Shown here: in pieces, positions 59,049-64,000 of the stretch
How positions within the stretch are numbered: position 1 is the stretch's first letter
How the letters are laid out: the number at the start of each line of letters is the position of its first letter
From: JANPPS01 sp964242575
GTDB taxonomy: Bacteria; Pseudomonadota; Alphaproteobacteria; Acetobacterales; Acetobacteraceae
Reading direction: 5' to 3'
Length of the DNA stretch: 64,000 bases
Assembly: GCA_964242575.1 (NCBI GenBank)
Contig: CAXTCN010000017.1
Location: 1-64,000, forward strand
The notes under the pieces: generated by a model
Database searches by the model: none
What the model saw: the letters and a program-made list of their open reading frames with translations, nothing else
Told to the model about the DNA's origin: nothing
Program-made: the position numbers and the translations under genes

Positions 59049-61180
59049 ACGCCTGGACAAGCCACATCCGCCCCGCGCTCGCGGTCGTGGCGGAGCGGCA
59101 GGACCTGTTGCTGGTCGGCGTGCTGCTCTCGGCCGTCTGCATGATGATCCTGCCGATGCCGGCCGAGGTCGCGGACGTGCTGATCGGCTGCAACCTCGGC
59201 ATCTCGGTGCTGCTGATCCTGGTGGCTGTTTACTTGCGCACGCCGCTCGACTTTTCGGCGCTGCCGGGCATTATTTTGGTGTCCACCGTGTTCCGCTTGG
59301 CGTTGGAAGTGACCGTCACCCGGCTGATCCTGATCCACGCGGACGCCGGGCATATCGTGGAGACGTTCGGCGAGTTCGTCATCGCCGGCAACGTCGCGGT
59401 CGGGTTGGTGGTGTTCCTGATTATTACCGTGGTCCAATTCATCGTGATCACCAAGGGCACCGAGCGCGTGGCGGAGGTGGGCGCGCGGTTCACGCTCGAC
59501 GCGCTGCCCGGCAAGCAGATGAGCATCGACGCCGACCTGCGCGCGGGGGACATCGACCAGGCCGAGGCGAAACAGCGACGCCGGACGGTGGAGAAGGAGA
59601 GCCAGCTTTACGGCGCCATGGACGGCGCGATGAAGTTCGTGAAGGGCGACGCCATCGCCGGGCTGATTATCATCGTCGTGAACCTGATCGGCGGGATCGC
59701 CATCGGCACGGGGCAGCGCGGGATGTCGCTGGGCGACGCAACGCATACCTACATCCTGCTGACAGTGGGCGAGGCGCTGATCAGCCAGATACCGGCGCTG
59801 CTGCTGTCCATCACGACGGCAATCGTCGTGACCCGGGTCACGACGGATGGGGGCAAGGACCTGGGCCGGGACATGGTGGGACAGTTGGTCTCCGACCGCC
59901 GCGCCTTGGGGCTAGCCGCTGGGGTGCTGCTGGGCATGGCGTTCATCCCAGGGTTCCCGGTGCCGGTGTTCCTGGTGCTCGCCCTCGTGTTTGGCGGGGC
60001 GAGCGTCTCGGGCCTTGGCCCGCTGAGGCTCCTGCTGCCGTTTCCGGGGCGGACGTTCCCGCCCGGCACGACGGACGCGCAACGCTTGCAGGAGTCAGTG
60101 GACGCGGCGGCGCCGCAAGCCGAGGCGCAGCCCCATGCGTTCGTCGTCATCGCGCTTTCGGCCGGGCTGCACGGCAGCATTGCGAGGGCTCGCCTGGCGG
60201 GCCAACTGCGCCTCGCTCGCGAGCAGGTGGCGCACGAGCTAGGCATCGACTGCCCGGCGGTCGCGGTGCGGCTTGACAACGAACTGGCCGGGACGCGCTA
60301 CGCCATCGAGATCGAGGACGTTCCCGTCGAGCGGGCCGAGCTGCATCCGGACCGCCTGTTGCTTCGCGACGACCCGGTGCACCTAGACCTGCTCGGCGTC
60401 GTGACCGAGCAGGGCGCGGCCGTGTTCGAGGGCAGGCCAGCGTTCTGGCTGCACTCCGAGCACGCGCCGCGCCTTGCCGCCGCCGGCATCGGCTACAGCG
60501 ACGCGGCCCAGGTGATGGCGGCTAAGCTGCGCGAGTGCCTGCGACGCCACGCCCCGCGCTTCATAGGCATCCAGGAGGCGAAGCAACTGGTGCATGGCCT
60601 CGAGGCAAGCTTCGGCGACTTGGTGCGCGAGGCCACGCGCACCGTGCCGATGGCAAGGATCGCGGAAGTGCTGCGCCGGTTGCTGGAGGAGGGCGTGCCG
60701 GTCCGCAACATGCGCCTGATACTCGAGGCCCTGGTGGAATGGGGCGAACGCGAGAAGCGGCCGCTGCTGCTGGCGGAGTACGTGCGGTCCGCGCTCAGCC
60801 GGCAGATTTGCCACCAGCACGCCAACGAGATGCAGGTCATCTCGGCATTCGTTTTGGAGCAGGATGCCGAGGCCGCAGTGCGGGAGGCCCTGCACGAAAC
60901 TACGGTCGGCGTTTACCTCGCCCTCGACGCGTCAGTCTCTGACAGCCTTATCGAAGCCATGCGCCACTGCCTTTCGCAGTTGGATGTGGAGCGGGTCAAG
61001 CCCGTCCTCATCGCGTCCCTCGATGTGCGGCGGCATGTGCGCGGCCTGTTGCTGAAGAACGGCTTGAACGTTCCGGTGCTATCCTACCAGGAGCTCGCGC
61101 CAGACTTCCCGGTCCAACCGATCGGACCAATCGGCATCAAAGGCAGGACCGCTGCGCAGCGCCTTGACGCGGCTGCATGA
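59045..61180 (+). CDS. sctV: T3SS major export-apparatus protein SctV
   Basis: A 711-residue protein: seven or eight membrane helices (first about 340 residues) and a cytoplasmic domain that forms the nonameric export ring. Conserved are STVFRLALEVTVTRLIL, the FHIPEP loop with VEKESQLYGAMDGAMKFVKGD, NLIGGIAIG, QIPALLLSITTAIVVTR, and in the cytoplasm LLEEGVPVRNMRLILEAL. The ATG overlaps the TPR gene stop; the frame upstream is a shadow of that gene. Last gene of the T3SS block. Confidence 0.97.
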   Translation: MNAWTSHIRPALAVVAERQDLLLVGVLLSAVCMMILPMPAEVADVLIGCNLGISVLLILVAVYLRTPLDFSALPGIILVSTVFRLALEVTVTRLILIHADAGHIVETFGEFVIAGNVAVGLVVFLIITVVQFIVITKGTERVAEVGARFTLDALPGKQMSIDADLRAGDIDQAEAKQRRRTVEKESQLYGAMDGAMKFVKGDAIAGLIIIVVNLIGGIAIGTGQRGMSLGDATHTYILLTVGEALISQIPALLLSITTAIVVTRVTTDGGKDLGRDMVGQLVSDRRALGLAAGVLLGMAFIPGFPVPVFLVLALVFGGASVSGLGPLRLLLPFPGRTFPPGTTDAQRLQESVDAAAPQAEAQPHAFVVIALSAGLHGSIARARLAGQLRLAREQVAHELGIDCPAVAVRLDNELAGTRYAIEIEDVPVERAELHPDRLLLRDDPVHLDLLGVVTEQGAAVFEGRPAFWLHSEHAPRLAAAGIGYSDAAQVMAAKLRECLRRHAPRFIGIQEAKQLVHGLEASFGDLVREATRTVPMARIAEVLRRLLEEGVPVRNMRLILEALVEWGEREKRPLLLAEYVRSALSRQICHQHANEMQVISAFVLEQDAEAAVREALHETTVGVYLALDASVSDSLIEAMRHCLSQLDVERVKPVLIASLDVRRHVRGLLLKNGLNVPVLSYQELAPDFPVQPIGPIGIKGRTAAQRLDAAA

Positions 61181-61306
61181 ACTGCGCTGTGCAGTGACCG
61201 GCGCCAGAGCCGCGGCGCTGTCAGCGTTCGCGCGCGCACAGATGGCCTATGGCCGTGCCAAGCCGCGCAAGCCTGCTTAGGGTTGGCGGAACTTGGAGGC
61301 GTCATC

Positions 61307-62140
61307 ATGGGCGGCACGGCGGTTGTTACGGGGGCGACGGGAGGGATCGGGCTGTGGGTTGCGCTGGGCCTGGCGCGGCAGGGGTTCGGCGTGGTGCTGG
61401 TAGGGCGCGACGCCGGGCGCGGGGCGGCGGCGCTGGCCTCCATCAGGGCGCAGGCGCCCGCTGCGGACGTGTCCCTGGAGTTGGCGGACCTGTCGTCCCT
61501 GGCCGAGACGCGCGCCCTGGCGCAACGGGTCATGGCAACGCACCCTCGCCTCGCGCTGCTGGTCAACAACGCCGGCGCTTTCCGCGCCTGCCGCGCCCGC
61601 ACCGCCGAGGGGCATGACGTGGTGCTCGCCACCAATCACCTGTCCCCCTTTGTGCTGACGGAGGCGCTGGTCCCAGCGTTGCAGGCCGGCGGGCCGTCGC
61701 GCATCGTGACGGTCGGCTCCTCGACCTCCGACAGCGCCGGGCTAGACCTGCGCAACATCGCGCTCGACCGCGGCTGGACCATGACGCGCGCCTACGGACG
61801 CTCCAAGCTGCTGCAGATGATGACGACGTTTGAGGTGGCCGACCGCCTGCGCGGCACGGGCGTGGCAGCCCACGTGGTGCATCCCGGCACCGTCGCCACA
61901 GGCCTGGTGCGGACCCCGGGCATCATCGGCCTGGCCTGGCGGCTCATGGCGCTCACCAGCCGCACGCCGGAGCAAGGAGCCGACACGCCGCTCTATGCCG
62001 CCACCGCGCCCGACCTCGCGGGCCTGACCGGCTTTTACCTCAAGGACCGTCACCCTGTCCCGCCGAACCGCTTGGCGCGGGACCCGGCGCTGCGGCGGGC
62101 GGCCTGGGACGCCACCGCCCGGCTTGTGTCCGCATCCTGA
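61307..62140 (+). CDS. SDR-family oxidoreductase (retinol dehydrogenase-like)
   Basis: A 277-residue NAD(P)-dependent dehydrogenase. Seen are TGATGGIG, the NNAG motif, the catalytic Ser in VGSSTSDS and YGRSK (Tyr-x-x-x-Lys). GGAGG seven bases upstream sets the ATG at 61307. Substrate unknown. Its last 101 bp overlap the end of a convergent SDR gene. It starts 126 bp after sctV and is probably not part of the T3SS. Confidence 0.88.
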   Translation: MGGTAVVTGATGGIGLWVALGLARQGFGVVLVGRDAGRGAAALASIRAQAPAADVSLELADLSSLAETRALAQRVMATHPRLALLVNNAGAFRACRARTAEGHDVVLATNHLSPFVLTEALVPALQAGGPSRIVTVGSSTSDSAGLDLRNIALDRGWTMTRAYGRSKLLQMMTTFEVADRLRGTGVAAHVVHPGTVATGLVRTPGIIGLAWRLMALTSRTPEQGADTPLYAATAPDLAGLTGFYLKDRHPVPPNRLARDPALRRAAWDATARLVSAS

Positions 62141-63074
62141 CCCACGATTGCGCCACTGCCAGGCGCAGCCGCATGGCCCACAGCAACGTGCTGACGCGCC
62201 GCGCCTCGTGCCCGAATGGGCCATGCGCCGCTCCCGGCCCGGCGCCGGGCCGGAACAGCGCCGGGTCGCGCGCGGATGCGGCGGGCAGGTCCGTCATCTG
62301 CCCGTCCCCGACCCGGGCGATGGCGTGGGCCAAGAGCCCCGGAATCCAGCGCGCGGCCCAGCCGAACAGCAGCGTCACGCCGCCTATCGGCACGTCCCGC
62401 CCCTCCGTGGCCGCGAGCCAAATGCCTTCGGCCACCACTTCGGGCGTGTAAACGGGCTTCATGGGCCGGGGCGGCAGCCGCATGTGGGTGGCGGCGTGGG
62501 TAAAAAAGGGCGTGTTGGCGGCAGGCGGGTACACCAGCGCCATGCGGACGGCGCTGCCCTCGGCCTGCAAGTCCGCCCGCACCGCCTCGGTGAAGCCGCG
62601 CACCGCCGCCTTAGCTCCGGAGTACGAGGACAGCAGCGGCATCCCGCGGAAGGCGATGCCGCTGCACACGTTCACGATGGCTCCGGCCCCATGCGGGCGC
62701 ATCTGCTTTAGCGCCGCGCGGACGCCGTTGACGGTGCCGTGGTACGTAACTTCCGTGACGCGCCGGAACTCCGCGTCCGTCACGCGCCCGAACGGCCCGT
62801 ATACCCCGTTGCCGGCACAGTTGACCCACGCGTCCGCGCTGCCAAGCCGGGCTTGGATGGACTGGGCTGCGTGGTCCAGCGCGGCTGCGTCGGCCACGTC
62901 CGCCACCGCCCAGGCCGCCGTGCCGCCTGCCGCCGCAACCTCGTCCGCCGTGGCCTGCAACGCCTCCGCGCCCCGCGCCACCAGCCCCACCCGCCAGCCC
63001 TGCCTTGCGAACAGCAGTGCCGCGCACCGTCCGACCCCGGACGACGCCCCGGTGATAACCATCACGCGCGCCAC
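62040..63074 (-). CDS. SDR-family oxidoreductase (DltE-like)
   Basis: A 344-residue dehydrogenase: ITGASSGVGR near the N-terminus, NCAGNG, SGIAFRG with catalytic Ser, and YSGAK. A C-terminal extension beyond the core (about residues 245-320; GWAARWIPGLLAHAIARVGD) is common in this subgroup and membrane-associating. The last 30 residues are Pro/Ala/Gly-rich and are encoded opposite the end of the neighbouring SDR gene. The start is GTG at 63074, with ATG at 63062 as alternative. Confidence 0.87.
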   Translation of the reverse strand: MARVMVITGASSGVGRCAALLFARQGWRVGLVARGAEALQATADEVAAAGGTAAWAVADVADAAALDHAAQSIQARLGSADAWVNCAGNGVYGPFGRVTDAEFRRVTEVTYHGTVNGVRAALKQMRPHGAGAIVNVCSGIAFRGMPLLSSYSGAKAAVRGFTEAVRADLQAEGSAVRMALVYPPAANTPFFTHAATHMRLPPRPMKPVYTPEVVAEGIWLAATEGRDVPIGGVTLLFGWAARWIPGLLAHAIARVGDGQMTDLPAASARDPALFRPGAGPGAAHGPFGHEARRVSTLLWAMRLRLAVAQSWVRMRTQAGRWRPRPPAAAPGPAPSGSAGQGDGP

Positions 63075-63888
63075 GCTGTCAGCCCTGGCCTACCGTCGCC
63101 GAAGGTATCACCGCTATTGACGGGCTGTCGCGCTCAACTGGCTGCCCCAAAAGTGGATTGATGCCGAACAGAGCAGCGAAGGCAACGGTGTGCTTGAGCA
63201 CTTTGCCCGCCAGGGCTGAGATTTTGAGAAACGGCCTGTGCTCCCGCCCTGATTGCCATAATCGGATTAGCTTAATACCGCCGAGCCGATATCCCGACTT
63301 GCTAGACGGGTGGAGATTTGCCATTTTTGGTTAAGGCCCGTGCGGACCTGCTCCGGCAGGACGGGCCATTACCTCAGCTTGATGGCATAGCACGGTATGA
63401 ACCACGATACGGTCAGCCATGAAATGCTGTATCGCACCATCGCGTGGAATCCATTGTCATGCCGCTGAGTCCAATTGCTGGCCTGCGGCAGCCAGGGACA
63501 GTTTATGAGCGAGTGGAGCCGCTCGGGGCTGAGCCGGCGCCTGCGCCATTTCAAGAGCGCTCCAACTATCCGCAATCGCGCCATCGCTGACGCCAGTCTT
63601 TCCATGCTGTTCCATTCCACGGCCGGCATCCGGCTGCTGTCGGCACACGTATTCCGGTCCGAACAGGCACAACTGCCCGCTGACCGCTTCCGCATTGGCT
63701 TTGGCTTTGGCCGAACCAGCTTTGACGCCGGGCTAGCGACCATGGAGGCTGCATTATAACGGAACGGTGAAGCGAAATTGCAACGACCTGAAGATTGCCC
63801 CTTGCGAAGTTTATCCAGGACGACCAACTTGTGCAGCGCAGCACGGTGATCCGTCATCGTGTTTGCAGGACGTTTCCTCCCTAAACTT
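63075..63888. other. Stretch without a credible gene
   Basis: No frame on either strand shows coherent protein features; short open frames of 70-190 codons here have unnatural composition and mutually overlap. One nested stem-loop is seen: GGCCCGT (63336-63342) pairs with ACGGGCC (63362-63368), enclosing CCTGC-TCCG-GCAGG (63348-63361). Base composition is somewhat lower in GC than in the neighbouring genes. It may be a decayed mobile or accessory segment, but no transposase motif was recognised. Confidence 0.5.
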
Positions 63889-63916
63889 GGCGGTCCTTCG
63901 GGACCGCCTTTTTTTT
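63889..63916 (+). terminator. Rho-independent terminator
   Basis: GGCGGTCC, loop TTCG, GGACCGCC, followed by eight T residues: a textbook intrinsic terminator with a stable UUCG tetraloop. No coding gene is visible just upstream on the plus strand, so it closes either a decayed gene or an untranslated RNA from the gene-free stretch. Confidence 0.9.
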
Positions 63917-63941
63917 GCGCGTGAAAGATCATAACTGGCCT

Positions 63942-64000
63942 ATGAAGAATTTAGTACACGCGGCCGTGCTCGCCGCAGGCCTCAGCCCTTTGTCAGTCGT
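63942..64000 (+). CDS. Start of an exported protein, cut by window end
   Basis: The ATG at 63942 begins MKNLVHAAVLAAGLSPLSVV, which has the shape of a Sec signal peptide (Lys-containing start, hydrophobic core). Only 19-20 codons are visible, so no family can be given. It begins 25 bp after the strong terminator; the upstream ribosome-binding site is weak. Confidence 0.45.
   Translation, partial: MKNLVHAAVLAAGLSPLSV

Noticed and set aside
63369..63932. A 187-codon minus-strand frame near the right end, considered as a transposase
   Set aside because: No DDE or HTH motif; it runs through the plus-strand terminator and begins in its T-run.

Overview
The window is about 64 kb of high-GC DNA coding densely on both strands. 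Family content (UgpC-type sugar ABC transporter, TRAP transporter, GcvA-like LysR regulator, CHASE2 cyclase, Tad-type secretin and above all a rhizobial-type type III secretion locus) suggests an alphaproteobacterium. No rRNA, tRNA, CRISPR array or intact transposase was seen, so the genus cannot be fixed from the sequence.

Left part (1-16.8 kb). A carbohydrate ABC operon runs leftward: binding protein, two permeases, ATPase cut by the window edge. Then come a small unknown gene, a TerC-family membrane protein overlapping a DUF4112 protein, a dead membrane-protein gene, three small proteins, a polysaccharide-type block (flippase, TagF-like transferase, asparagine-synthase-type amidotransferase), a shared terminator, and a response regulator, histidine kinase and DegP protease in one direction.

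Middle part (16.8-27.2 kb). A leftward catabolic operon holds an SDR dehydrogenase, a transketolase split into two genes, a SAF-domain oxidoreductase and a DctPQM TRAP transporter. Beside it lie a frameshifted LysR gene and a divergent full-length transketolase. A remnant of a class A beta-lactamase follows.

Two-partner secretion part (27.2-39.1 kb). A CHASE2 class III cyclase, a TPR-CHAT protease and a DUF928 protein converge on a TpsB/TpsA pair whose adhesin carries three tandem 474-bp repeats. An exported protein and a Crp-family regulator follow. The cyclase and the Crp protein may form a cyclic-nucleotide circuit.

Type III secretion part (39.1-61.2 kb). The gene order matches rhizobial Rhc systems: the secretin N-domain gene (NolW type) diverges from sctI-J-K-L-N-O-Q-R-S-T-U, followed by a harpin-like repeat protein, a small needle candidate, sctD, two small genes and sctV. 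A TtsI-like regulator with a degenerate receiver and tts-box-like sequences point to TtsI-type control. Beside the core lie a NopX/HrpF-like protein with a nuclease-like tail, a lytic transglycosylase without a signal peptide, and three Tad-pilus-type genes (CpaC secretin, CpaD, TadD-like) that probably supply the outer-membrane channel. SctU lacks the NPTH autocleavage motif.

Right end (61.2-64 kb). Two SDR genes converge and overlap. An almost gene-free 0.8-kb stretch ends in a strong terminator, and a new signal-peptide gene begins at the edge.
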